NCBI GenBank assembly: GCA_031272715.1
Contig: JAISTH010000063.1
Coordinates: 1-32,304 of the forward strand
Length of the DNA: 32,304 bases
Direction: 5' to 3'
From: Desulfovibrio sp.
Lineage (GTDB): Bacteria > Desulfobacterota > Desulfovibrionia > Desulfovibrionales > Desulfovibrionaceae
Shown: positions 25,102 to 32,304 of the stretch, one piece after another
Layout: each line of letters opens with the position of its first letter
Position numbering within the stretch: the first letter of the stretch is position 1
Translations under genes and position numbers: made by a program
The notes under the pieces: generated by a model
What the model was told of the DNA's origin: nothing
The model's database searches: none
What the model saw: the letters and a program-made list of their open reading frames with translations, nothing else

Positions 25102-25898
25102 GAAATTCCTTTTTGTGGCTGTGCAGGGCCCTTTCGACCGTTACCGCGGGTGCGTCTGCGCGCTGCCCGCATTCCCGGAGGGACGGATGGTCGATCTCGG
25201 GGCCGCGTCTCCCCTTGGGGGATCCAGCCGGAAAAAAATTGCGACAAAGGCGGGGCGCTCCCCCGAAGGGGCGCCCGGCGCATGCTTGTCGAAAAAAATG
25301 CGTCCTGTCTGTGGCGGCATCGGGGAGCGCATCGCGCGCAGGATCGCGGGAACCATGGGGTTGCCCGCTCGACCCGATGCAGCCTGTGGAAAAATCGAAC
25401 GTGGCGTTCCGCAAATCCGGGCCATGAGGCCGTGATCGCGGCAGTGCGCCTTTTCCGTGTCCCCCCGAAAAAAATCGTTCATCCTGGCCGTCACGAGACG
25501 GGGTCGTCTTCCTGCCTGCAACGTTCCGGGAACATCTTCCCGCATCGCATCGGCGTGACGGCGCATCCGGTCGGGCACCGGCAATCGGCGGCCATGAGCA
25601 AGGCGATGTCCTCAAGGCGACGCGATGGTCATGCGCGGCGCAGGAATCGAAATCGACATGAAAATGACCCGAATGAACACAGGCACGATAGCACGTACGT
25701 TGCACTTTTGCCAGTGCACGAATCGGACTCATGCAAGACATGGTCCAATGTCGCCTCGCGGAAGGCTCATGGCGGTCTTTGCATCATGGAGGAACTGGCG
25801 CTAGGCTATGGGGATCGGCGCCTGACGTCCGCTTTGGGCGCGTCGAGGCGCATGGGCGGCGATCCGTGTCGTCGCATCATCCATCGAGGAGGAACCCC
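25102..25898. other. intergenic region between rne/rng and the PrimPol gene
   Basis: About 800 nt without a convincing gene on either strand. On the - strand, in the leader of the RNase gene, a stable hairpin with a TTCG loop (25253-25276) is followed after about 12 nt by a run of seven T (25232-25238), then a small hairpin near 25210-25222. These could take part in leader-based autoregulation as known for E. coli rne, but this is inference. An inverted repeat TGCAC/GTGCA lies near 25705-25724, upstream of the PrimPol gene. Confidence 0.4.
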
Positions 25899-26879
25899 AT
25901 GCACTTGCAGCGACCCCGCCTGCGGCGCGGATACCTCGGGAATTCTGCGCCGGACGATTTCCCAGAGGCGTTCTCCGGGGAGTTCCACCGGGAACTCGAG
26001 TCCTGCGTCGAGATGGTGGACGCCGCCCTCGTCTATGCATGGGCGGGGATTTCCGTCTTCCCCTGCGGACCCGACAAGAAGCCTCTGATCAAGGGCGGTT
26101 TCAAGAAGGCCACCACCGAAGGCTACGTCCTGCGCGAGTGGTGGGGGCAGCACAAGGGCGCGATGATCGGCGTGCCCACGGGCGGGACGTTCTGGGTGCT
26201 GGATCTGGACGGCGAGGAGGGGGCGGCGTCCTTCGAGACCCTGTCCGCGGAACATGGCCCGCTTCCGGCGACGTGGACCGTGTCGACGCCCCGGGGGCGA
26301 CACTTCTACTTCCTGACTCCCCCGGACGGAAAGGGACCTCGCAACAGCGCGGGCCGGATCGCGCCGGGCGTGGACGTGCGGGGCCGGGGGGGCTACGTGA
26401 TCGGCCCTCCCAGCGAGAACGCCCAGGGGCAAAAATATCTGGTGACGGATACGTCCCCCATCACGGTCGCCCCGGCATGGTTGCTGGATCTCGCCAGGGC
26501 CCGGAAGGCCGAACCTGCGGCGCCTGCCCCCCGGCCTCGTCCGGGAAGACCGCCCCTCACGGAGCTGCATCCGTATGTCGCCGCGGCCCTGAAGGACGAG
26601 ATGGCGAAGATCGCCGGTCTCCCCCCGCGGCCCTCGAGGCGCAACGACCAGCTTTTCAATTCCGTATGCCAGCTCGCGGGATTCGTCGCGACGAATCTTC
26701 TCCCCGAGGGGGAACTGTCGAGATGTGCGGAAAAGGCCTTCCGGGAATGCCATCCGGACGATTTCGACCCCAAGGAGTTCGCGAGCACCTTCGCCAGCGC
26801 CCTGGCCGCGGGGATGAAGACCCCCCGGGAGATCCCCGCGAATCGTCCCTGGGACGGCCGCGACGAAGAATGTTCGTGA
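25899..26879 (+). CDS. stand-alone bifunctional DNA primase/polymerase (PrimPol, archaeo-eukaryotic type)
   Basis: Protein of 326 residues with an N-terminal Prim-Pol domain (about 38-200). The catalytic pattern is complete: VLDLDGEEG with Asp102 and Asp104, PRGRHFYF with His135, and GVDVRGRGGYVIGPPS with Asp159. Residues about 245-320 form a helical C-terminal domain (RRNDQLFNSVCQLAGF) as in plasmid or phage primases. No helicase domain is fused. ATG 25899 is preceded by GAGGAGG; the frame is open to 25731, but that part is low quality. No phage, plasmid or integrase gene lies nearby, so it may be a remnant of an element or a domesticated repair/priming enzyme. Family firm, role unknown. Confidence 0.85.
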   Translation: MHLQRPRLRRGYLGNSAPDDFPEAFSGEFHRELESCVEMVDAALVYAWAGISVFPCGPDKKPLIKGGFKKATTEGYVLREWWGQHKGAMIGVPTGGTFWVLDLDGEEGAASFETLSAEHGPLPATWTVSTPRGRHFYFLTPPDGKGPRNSAGRIAPGVDVRGRGGYVIGPPSENAQGQKYLVTDTSPITVAPAWLLDLARARKAEPAAPAPRPRPGRPPLTELHPYVAAALKDEMAKIAGLPPRPSRRNDQLFNSVCQLAGFVATNLLPEGELSRCAEKAFRECHPDDFDPKEFASTFASALAAGMKTPREIPANRPWDGRDEECS

Positions 26880-27056
26880 TTTCCACATGTGACCCGGTGT
26901 CGATGTCTGGACCACATTGCAGCGCTGGCATAGTCCCGGTTTTTTGCCAGCACATCCCTCCAGCGTTCTGGACCAAAGGACGATGCCGAGGGCCGATCGT
27001 GGAAAAATTTTTTTTTTCGGAGCCGTGCGCCAAGGGTCGCATCCCCCAAAAACCCA

Positions 27057-27081
27057 TTGAGTCGTTTTTGCATCACCGTGG
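27057..27081 (+). promoter_or_regulatory. probable upstream activator site of the taurine regulator (ald copy)
   Basis: A 25-nt element that matches 31835-31859 at 21 of 25 positions. It contains TTGAGTCG (27057-27064) and TTGCATCA (27068-27075), two half-sites of type TTGNRTCR with an 11-nt period. Its centre is about 100 nt before the predicted sigma54 transcription start, a normal enhancer distance. Confidence 0.65.
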
Positions 27082-27144
27082 CGCCGCAATGCGCCTCGAG
27101 GAATTTCCCCGCCGCATGAAGGCCGCCATGGTGGCCCCGGCGGG

Positions 27145-27161
27145 AAGGCACGCTTTCTGCA
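27145..27161 (+). promoter_or_regulatory. sigma54 (-24/-12) promoter of ald-tpa
   Basis: AAGGCACGCTTTCTGCA fits the sigma54 consensus TGGCACG-N4-TTGCA, with GG at 27147-27148 and GC at 27159-27160, exactly 10 nt apart. The start is expected near 27172, giving a leader of about 75 nt before ald. Confidence 0.8.
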
Positions 27162-27245
27162 GAGTGCCGCGCAACACCATGCCCTGCCCTGCGCACGGTC
27201 GCGCATCGACGGAGCTTCGGCGAAACATCCGGAGGAATACGCATC

Positions 27246-28367
27246 ATGAAGATCGGCTGCCCCAAGGAAATCAAGAACAACGAGAACAGGGTCGGTCTCA
27301 CCCCCAATGCCGTCCATGCCTATGTTGAAGCGGGACACCAGGTGTTCGTCGAGGCGGGGGCCGGACTCGGCTCCGCCATCCCCGACGCCGAGTACGTGGC
27401 CGCCGGGGCGACCCTGCTGCCCACCGCCGACGCGGTCTGGCAGGGCGCGGACATGATCGTCAAGGTGAAGGAGCCCGTGGAGCCGGAATACGGCCGGATG
27501 CGGGAAGGCCAGCTCCTGTACACGTATTTCCACTTCGCCGCCAACAGGGCGCTGACGGAGGCGTGCCTCGACAGGAAGATCGTGGCCATGGCCTACGAGA
27601 CGGTGGAGGAGGCCGACGGGTCCCTGCCGCTGCTCAAGCCCATGAGCCAGGTCGCCGGGCGCATGGCCCCCCTCATGGGCACCTTCTACCTCGGCAGCCC
27701 CCAGGGCGGGCGGGGCATACTCCCCACTGGCGTGACGGGCGTGGAGTCGGCGAACGTCGTGATCGTCGGGGGCGGCACCGTCGGCACCAACGCCGCGCGC
27801 GTGGCCGCCGGCCTCGGCTGCCACGTGACCATCCTCGACGTCAGCCTGAAGCGCCTGGAATACCTCGGGGAGATCCTCCCCCCCAACGTCACGCCCCTCT
27901 ACAGCGACGCCCTGAACCTGAAGCGCAGCCTCAAGCGCGCGGACATCGTGGTGGGCGCCGTGCTCATCCCCGGCGCCGTCGCCCCGAAGCTCATCACCAA
28001 GACCCACCTGTCGATGATGCGTCCGGGTGCGGTGCTGGTGGACGTGGCCATCGACCAGGGCGGATGCTGCGAGACCTCCCGCCCCACGACCCACAGCGAT
28101 CCCATCTACCTCGAGGACGGCATCGTCCACTACTGCGTGGCCAACATGCCCGGCGCCTACGCCAGGACATCCACCTTCGCCCTGAACAACGCGACCCTGC
28201 CCTACGGCCTGAAGCTCGCCAACAAGGGGCTCGCGGGGGCATGCAAGGCGAGCGCCGCCCTGCGCATGGGCCTCAACGCCTATGGCGGCTTCATCACCTA
28301 CAAGGCGGTCGCCGAGGCCTTCGGCATGACGGCGAAGTACAAGGATCCCGAAGACGTGATAGGCTGA
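27246..28367 (+). CDS. ald: alanine dehydrogenase
   Basis: NAD-dependent enzyme, 373 residues, that oxidatively deaminates L-alanine to pyruvate and ammonium. It starts [20 protein letters not shown], the classic N-terminus with the substrate-binding Arg. The catalytic His is in YTYFHFAA, and the Rossmann motif is [19 protein letters not shown] lies 10 nt before the ATG. Next to tpa its job is clear: it regenerates the pyruvate that accepts the amino group of taurine, and it supplies NADH. It follows a sigma54 promoter. An 85-nt spacer with a 14-bp hairpin separates it from tpa. Confidence 0.94.
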   Translation: MKIGCPKEIKNNENRVGLTPNAVHAYVEAGHQVFVEAGAGLGSAIPDAEYVAAGATLLPTADAVWQGADMIVKVKEPVEPEYGRMREGQLLYTYFHFAANRALTEACLDRKIVAMAYETVEEADGSLPLLKPMSQVAGRMAPLMGTFYLGSPQGGRGILPTGVTGVESANVVIVGGGTVGTNAARVAAGLGCHVTILDVSLKRLEYLGEILPPNVTPLYSDALNLKRSLKRADIVVGAVLIPGAVAPKLITKTHLSMMRPGAVLVDVAIDQGGCCETSRPTTHSDPIYLEDGIVHYCVANMPGAYARTSTFALNNATLPYGLKLANKGLAGACKASAALRMGLNAYGGFITYKAVAEAFGMTAKYKDPEDVIG

Positions 28368-28389
28368 GCCGTTCGCGGCAGACTTTCCC

Positions 28390-28425
28390 GCCGGCCGCCC
28401 CGGAACGTGAGCCGGGGCGGCCGGC
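28390..28425 (+). repeat. 14-bp perfect inverted repeat between ald and tpa
   Basis: GCCGGCCGCCCCGG (28390-28403) and CCGGGGCGGCCGGC (28412-28425) with an 8-nt loop. There is no T-tract, so it is not a normal terminator. In mRNA it could stabilise or process the ald-tpa transcript and set different levels of the two proteins. Confidence 0.8.
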
Positions 28426-28452
28426 GCACACCCCCACCCAAGGAGCAGTCCC

Positions 28453-29811
28453 ATGCAAGCGAAGAACGCCAGCGAATACATGGCCGCCGACGTCGCCAAC
28501 GTCTGGCACCACCTGACCCTTCACAAGGGCGTCGCCCCCATGATCGTGGTCGAGGGGAAGGGCCTGCGGGTGAAGGACGTCAACGGCAAGGAATACCTCG
28601 ACGCCACCTCGGGAGGCGTCTGGTGCGTCAACGTGGGCTACGGGCGCGACCGCATCGCCGACGCCGTCTGCGCGCAGATGAAGCGCATGCCCTACTACGC
28701 CGCCACCTGCGGCAACCTGCCCACCATAGATTTCGCCGGGAAGATTCTGGGGTACATGCCGGGCCTCTCCCGGGTCTACATCTCCAACAGCGGCTCCGAG
28801 GCCAACGAGAAGGCCTACAAGATGGTGCGCCTGCGGGCCTACAACAGCGCCACCAAGGCGAAGAAGAAGATACTCTACCGCAACAGGGACTATCACGGCA
28901 CCACCATCGGCGCCCTGAGCTCCACCGGGCAGCCGGAACGCAAGGAGTGCTTCGACCCCTTCGTGCCGGGGTTCGTGGAACTGCCCCATGCCTGCTGCTA
29001 CCGGTGCGCCTTCGGCCAGAGCTATCCCGACTGCGGCGTGGCCTGTGCCAAGGCCGTGGAGGACGTCATCCTGAAGGAAGGCCCCGACACCGTCGGCGGC
29101 GCCATCTTCGAGCCCATCACGGCCGGCGGGGGCGTCATCCCCCCCGTTCCGGAGTATTACAAGATCGTGGCCGACATCCTGAAGAAGTACGGCGTGCTCC
29201 TGATCATGGACGAGGTGGTCTGCGGCATGGGACGCACGGGGACCATGTTCGGCTACCAGCACTACGGCGCCGAGCCGGACATCGTGACCATGGCCAAGGG
29301 CGTCGCCAGCGCCTACATGCCCATCTCCTGCACGGTCACCACCGAGAAGGTCTTCGCCGCGTTGCAGGATCCCAGCTCCACCCTCTCGTACTTCCGGGAC
29401 ATCAGCACCTTCGGCGGCTGCGCCGCGGCGGCCACGGCCGCGCTGGAGAACGTCGCCATCATCGAGGAGGAGAACCTGCTGGCCAACGTCAAGGCCATCG
29501 GGGAGCATCTCCTTGAGGGCCTGAAGGAGCTGCTGCCCCATCCCAAGGTGGGGGACGTGCGGGGGAAGGGTCTTCTGCTGGGGGTGGAATTCGTGGAGGA
29601 CAAGGGGTCGAAGGCTCCGCTGCCCGAGGCGAAGGTCGTCGAACTCTGCGGGGCCATGGCGAAGCGGGGCGTGCTCGTCGGCCGCACCAACCGCAGCTTC
29701 GTCGGGGCGAACAACGTCGTCAACCTGGCCCCGGCCTATGTCGTGACCCGGGACGACGCCGACCTGATCCTGAAGGTCCTGCGGGAGGCGGTGGCGGAAG
29801 TGCTCGGCTGA
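28453..29811 (+). CDS. tpa: taurine:pyruvate aminotransferase
   Basis: PLP-dependent class III aminotransferase of 452 residues that converts taurine plus pyruvate to sulfoacetaldehyde plus L-alanine. Visible are SNSGSEANEKAYKM (cofactor phosphate loop), YHGTTIGALS, LIMDEVVCGMGRTG with the PLP-binding Asp, and TMAKGVASAYMPI with the PLP-binding Lys. Class III enzymes vary in substrate; the taurine assignment rests on overall likeness to Tpa of anaerobic taurine users and on flanking ald and xsc. AAGGAG is 7 nt before the ATG. A strong terminator follows the gene. Confidence 0.9.
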   Translation: MQAKNASEYMAADVANVWHHLTLHKGVAPMIVVEGKGLRVKDVNGKEYLDATSGGVWCVNVGYGRDRIADAVCAQMKRMPYYAATCGNLPTIDFAGKILGYMPGLSRVYISNSGSEANEKAYKMVRLRAYNSATKAKKKILYRNRDYHGTTIGALSSTGQPERKECFDPFVPGFVELPHACCYRCAFGQSYPDCGVACAKAVEDVILKEGPDTVGGAIFEPITAGGGVIPPVPEYYKIVADILKKYGVLLIMDEVVCGMGRTGTMFGYQHYGAEPDIVTMAKGVASAYMPISCTVTTEKVFAALQDPSSTLSYFRDISTFGGCAAAATAALENVAIIEEENLLANVKAIGEHLLEGLKELLPHPKVGDVRGKGLLLGVEFVEDKGSKAPLPEAKVVELCGAMAKRGVLVGRTNRSFVGANNVVNLAPAYVVTRDDADLILKVLREAVAEVLG

Positions 29812-29853
29812 TTGCCTGCGTTCCGGACCAAGTTCCGAAAGTGGAAAATGCAC

Positions 29854-29884
29854 GGGGGCGGCGCATCGGGCGTCGCCCCCTTTT
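29854..29884 (+). terminator. intrinsic terminator of ald-tpa
   Basis: GGGGGCG (29854-29860) pairs with CGCCCCC (29874-29880), extended inward by a G-T pair and CGC/GCG to about 11 bp, and is followed by TTTTCCTT. It stands between the convergent ends of tpa and the regulator gene. Confidence 0.8.
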
Positions 29885-29913
29885 CCTTGTCTTCGTCCCG
29901 GGATTTCGGCCCG

Positions 29914-31803
29914 TCAGGCCCCGGACAGGGGGATGCCGAGACGGTGGGCCTTGCGCACGACGGTCGACTGCGTGAGCCCAAGCATGGCCGCCGCCTTGTA
30001 GGTGCTGCCCGTGGCGGCGAGGGCGTCCTTCAGCAGCCTCCGCTCGAGGGCCGCCACCGCGGACCGGAAATCCCCCGGCGCATCCTGCGCGGGCGCCGGG
30101 TCGGCATCCTCGGGGAGACCTCCCGCCATGTCCTCCCGGCCAAGGGTCCCCAGAAGATACGGCGGCAGGTCGGCCGGCCGTATGACGCTCCCCTCGGACA
30201 TGGCGGTCAGGAACTCCACTGCGGCCCGCAGTTCCCGGATGTTCCCGGGCCACGTGTGGGCCGTGAAGCATTCCACCACCTTCGGGGAGAAGGTCTTCAC
30301 CGTGCCGTACCGGGAGCAGGCGTCGTCCAGGAAGGCGTGCATCAGGGCCGGGATGTCGTCGGGATGCTCCCGCAGCGGCGGGATGGCGATGGAGAGCACC
30401 CTGAGCCTGTAGTAGAGGTCCTCCCGGAACTTGCCCTCGTTCACCAGCACGTCGAGGGGCTTGTTGGTGGCGGCCACGATGCGCACGTCCACCCGGATCT
30501 CCTTCTCGCCGCCGACCTTGTGGAAGGTCTGTCCGTCCAGGACGTGGAGTATCTTGGCCTGCATGGCCAGGGGGAGTTCCCCGATCTCGTCCAGCAGCAG
30601 CGTCCCCCGGTGGGCGAGTTCGAAGTAGCCCCGCTTGCCGGTCTGCCGCGCGCCGGTGAAGGCCCCCTTCTCGTAGCCGAAGAGTTCCGACTCTATCAGC
30701 GTGGGCGGGATGGCGGCGCAGTTGACTGTGACCAGGGGGCCCTTGCTCCGGGGACTGCACTGGTGGACGTAGGAGGCGGCGATGGTCTTCCCCGTCCCCG
30801 TCTCCCCCAGCAGAAGGATGCCGGAAGGGGCCTTCGCGGCCTTCTCCAGGGTCGCGAGGCATCGGCGCATGGTGTCGCTGCGGGCCACGAGGGGGGACTT
30901 GCGGGAGGCATGGTCCCCGCCCTCGCCCTCCCTGAACCTGTAGGCGGCGCTCTCGGCCTCGGAGAGGCGCTGCTGGAGCCGCTCGAGTTCGGTCATGTCC
31001 CTGATGCAGGCCACGACCCGCCAGACGTCCCCCTTCCCGTCGAAGAGGGGGATGCTGGTGTTGAGGCAGCGGGTGCCGCTGGAGTAGTCGTCGAACTGGG
31101 TCACCACGCGCTTCTGGCGCAGCGCCTCGAGGCTCACCGAGGTGGAGAATTTCCCTTCGCTCATGGGCTCGCTGACGTGCTTGCCGATCATCTCCTCGGG
31201 GTTCACGTCGGCGATGCGTTTCAGGGCCTTGTTCACGTGCAGGGTGACGCCGTTGCCGTCGATGACCCAGAGGCCGTCGTGGACCGAGTCCATGATGGCC
31301 TGCAGTTCGTGGGCGTGCAGCAGCTGTTCCCGGTCGCCGCCCCCCTGGGGGAGTCTGTGCAGGAGGAGGAGGCGCCTTCCCGCCGCCTCGCCGTCCTTGC
31401 CCAGCCAGTCCCAGACGAAGGCCCACCGGTGCGGGTCCTTGTCCTCGTCGCCTCCGGGGCATTCCAGGGGGATGTCCCGGGAGTCGCCGCGCCTGCTCCG
31501 GCCGATGTCCGCGGCGAGCTGGCGCTGGCCGCAGCGGCACAGGAACGCCAGAAGGGAACCGACGTCGGTGGCGTCCCGGTCTCCGCGGGCATTTCCGTCC
31601 GCGTCCCGCAGGGTCTTCATGAAGTCCAGGAAGGCCCGGTTGCAGGTCTCAAGCAGCCAGTCGGTCCCCTGGAACACGCCGGCGCACACGCCCTGGGGCA
31701 GCATGTCCAGCAGCGGGGCCACGTCGCGCCCGGCCCGGTCGGCCGGCGCCGGTTCTTCGGGATGGGGCTTCCTGGGTGATTCGTGGGAAGGCTGGGATGA
31801 CAT
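29914..31803 (-). CDS. sigma54-dependent PAS-domain transcriptional activator, probable taurine regulator
   Basis: Enhancer-binding protein of 629 residues. Residues 1 to about 155 form an unassigned sensor region containing several Cys (including CRCG, 89-92). Residues about 165-280 are a PAS domain (MDSVHDGLWVIDGNG). The AAA+ domain has Walker A GETGTGKT (333-340), GAFTGA (380-385), the loop that contacts sigma54, and Walker B LLLDEIGE (402-409). A Fis-type helix-turn-helix (about 585-625, STYKAAAMLGLTQSTVV) ends the protein. It lies between ald-tpa and xsc, both with sigma54 promoters and a shared 25-nt element, so it most likely activates both. The inducer, perhaps taurine or sulfoacetaldehyde, is inference. 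GGGGAG lies 9 nt before the ATG. Confidence 0.9.
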   Translation of the reverse strand: MSSQPSHESPRKPHPEEPAPADRAGRDVAPLLDMLPQGVCAGVFQGTDWLLETCNRAFLDFMKTLRDADGNARGDRDATDVGSLLAFLCRCGQRQLAADIGRSRRGDSRDIPLECPGGDEDKDPHRWAFVWDWLGKDGEAAGRRLLLLHRLPQGGGDREQLLHAHELQAIMDSVHDGLWVIDGNGVTLHVNKALKRIADVNPEEMIGKHVSEPMSEGKFSTSVSLEALRQKRVVTQFDDYSSGTRCLNTSIPLFDGKGDVWRVVACIRDMTELERLQQRLSEAESAAYRFREGEGGDHASRKSPLVARSDTMRRCLATLEKAAKAPSGILLLGETGTGKTIAASYVHQCSPRSKGPLVTVNCAAIPPTLIESELFGYEKGAFTGARQTGKRGYFELAHRGTLLLDEIGELPLAMQAKILHVLDGQTFHKVGGEKEIRVDVRIVAATNKPLDVLVNEGKFREDLYYRLRVLSIAIPPLREHPDDIPALMHAFLDDACSRYGTVKTFSPKVVECFTAHTWPGNIRELRAAVEFLTAMSEGSVIRPADLPPYLLGTLGREDMAGGLPEDADPAPAQDAPGDFRSAVAALERRLLKDALAATGSTYKAAAMLGLTQSTVVRKAHRLGIPLSGA

Positions 31804-31834
31804 GACGATGCGCTCCCCGGCCGCGTGCGCCTCG

Positions 31835-31859
31835 TTGAGTCGCTATTGCATCAGCGAGG
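31835..31859 (+). promoter_or_regulatory. probable upstream activator site of the taurine regulator (xsc copy)
   Basis: It matches 27057-27081 at 21 of 25 positions, with TTGAGTCG at 31835-31842 and TTGCATCA at 31846-31853. It lies 32 nt before the regulator start and about 137 nt before the predicted xsc start, so it could serve activation of xsc and autoregulation. Confidence 0.65.
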
Positions 31860-31874
31860 GGGCCCGACGCGTCC

Positions 31875-31895
31875 TGATAATGCAATCATGCATCA
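31875..31895. promoter_or_regulatory. second candidate activator site upstream of xsc
   Basis: TGATAATGCA (31875-31884) and TGCATCA (31889-31895) form an imperfect dyad with the same TGCATCA core as the 25-nt element. Its centre is about 99 nt before the predicted xsc start, matching the distance seen at ald (about 103 nt). Confidence 0.45.
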
Positions 31896-31956
31896 CCCTC
31901 GGGGATTTGTGAAGCGGGGATGCTGGGCGGGCCTGCGTTTCCGGCGCTTCGACGCA

Positions 31957-31973
31957 GAGGAACGGTTCCTGCA
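31957..31973 (+). promoter_or_regulatory. sigma54 (-24/-12) promoter of xsc
   Basis: GAGGAACGGTTCCTGCA has GG at 31959-31960 and GC at 31971-31972, 10 nt apart. It shares AGG-ACG and CTGCA with the ald promoter and differs from consensus at one base of the -24 box. Transcription should start near 31984, giving a leader of about 88 nt. Confidence 0.7.
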
Positions 31974-32071
31974 GTGGGCGATGCGCGACTTCATCCATGG
32001 CGCACCATCATGGCGTCCGCGGCATGCGGACAGGGTGCGGCACTCGAGACAACCCATCACGGAGGACGGCG

Positions 32072-32304
32072 ATGCCCAGGATGACCCCCAGCGAAGCGAT
32101 GGCAGAGGTGCTGGTGCAGGAGAAGGTGACCCACGTCAGCGGCATCGTGGGCTCGGCCTTCATGGATCTTCTCGACCTGTTCCCCGCGGCGGGGATCGAG
32201 TTCATCTCGGTGCGGCACGAGCAGACCGCCGGCCACATGGAGGACGCCTACGGGCGCCTGACGGGCAGGGCGGGGGTGGTCACGGGGCAGAACGGCCCCG
32301 GGAT
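32072..32304 (+). CDS. xsc: sulfoacetaldehyde acetyltransferase, N-terminal part (cut by window end)
   Basis: The first 77 codons of a ThDP-dependent enzyme; the rest lies outside the window. [19 protein letters not shown] and [16 protein letters not shown], with Glu50 as the cofactor-activating residue, then TGQNGPG, fit the pyrimidine-binding domain of Xsc and not that of ordinary acetolactate synthases. Xsc cleaves sulfoacetaldehyde with phosphate into acetyl phosphate and sulfite. GGAGG lies 6 nt before ATG 32072. With tpa and ald nearby this completes a route from taurine to sulfite. Only the start is visible, so related ThDP enzymes cannot be fully excluded. Confidence 0.85.
   Translation, partial: MPRMTPSEAMAEVLVQEKVTHVSGIVGSAFMDLLDLFPAAGIEFISVRHEQTAGHMEDAYGRLTGRAGVVTGQNGPG

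Larger units (their letters stand above)
26880..27245. other. ald upstream region
   Basis: 366 nt without a gene. It contains a weak + strand terminator for the PrimPol gene (CGAT 26981-26984 / ATCG 26996-26999, then ten T at 27008-27017), the 25-nt element shared with the xsc upstream region (27057-27081) and the sigma54 promoter of ald (27145-27161). Confidence 0.6.

Noticed and set aside
1-32304. CRISPR arrays, rRNA genes, complete insertion sequences or prophage
   Set aside because: No regularly spaced repeats, no rRNA sequence, no intact transposase or integrase was seen on either strand.

Overview
This is a 32.3 kb piece of a GC-rich genome that looks like a sulfite- or taurine-using anaerobe of the Desulfovibrio/Bilophila type (Desulfovibrionaceae-like). 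The reasons are a taurine desulfonation cluster (ald, tpa, start of xsc), a DMSO-reductase-type operon, a CobA/HemD fusion as described in Desulfovibrio, and anaerobe-type ferredoxin proteins. The species cannot be named from the sequence alone. Coding sequence is tightly packed and high in GC. The exceptions are AT-richer zones at 1-330, about 9,545-16,350, and a few intergenic gaps.

Left to right: (1) 1-522, an AT-rich end and leader with a candidate promoter. (2) 523-3557, pepA and the translationally coupled cobA/hemD fusion on the + strand. (3) 3565-7352, a - strand operon under a cobalamin riboswitch with a terminator: BtuC-like permease, BtuD-like ATPase, BtuF-like binding protein and cbiL. 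Vitamin B12 (or a related corrinoid) probably represses both its uptake and an early corrin-ring methylation. (4) 7353-8285, non-coding, with a terminator and a possible structured RNA. (5) 8286-15612, dmsA1-dmsB-dmsC-dmsD followed by a second full-length dmsA (dmsA2) without its own B/C genes. (6) 15613-16759, low-GC sequence with a doubtful ORF that may be a mobile-element remnant. (7) 16760-20194, housekeeping genes: pgeF and a 5-formyl-THF cyclo-ligase (-), then a metallophosphoesterase and a GT4 glycosyltransferase (+). (8) 20249-21704, a divergent pair of an Fe-S protein (-) and a Crp/Fnr regulator (+). (9) 21902-25101, tRNA-Asn, queH and an RNase E/G with a long disordered N-terminus, all on -. 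(10) 25899-26879, an orphan primase-polymerase gene. (11) 27057-32304, the taurine region: ald and tpa (+), a sigma54-dependent PAS activator (-), and the 5' end of xsc (+).

In the taurine region the genes fit one pathway. Tpa moves the amino group of taurine to pyruvate, giving sulfoacetaldehyde and alanine. Ald recycles alanine to pyruvate with release of ammonium. Xsc splits sulfoacetaldehyde with phosphate into acetyl phosphate and sulfite, and sulfite can be the respiratory electron acceptor. Two almost matching -24/-12 promoters (27145-27161 before ald; 31957-31973 before xsc) and a shared 25-nt element (27057-27081 and 31835-31859) lie upstream of the two transcription units. The sigma54 activator gene sits between these units. 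This predicts a small, self-contained sigma54 taurine regulon and is the most interesting regulatory result in the window.
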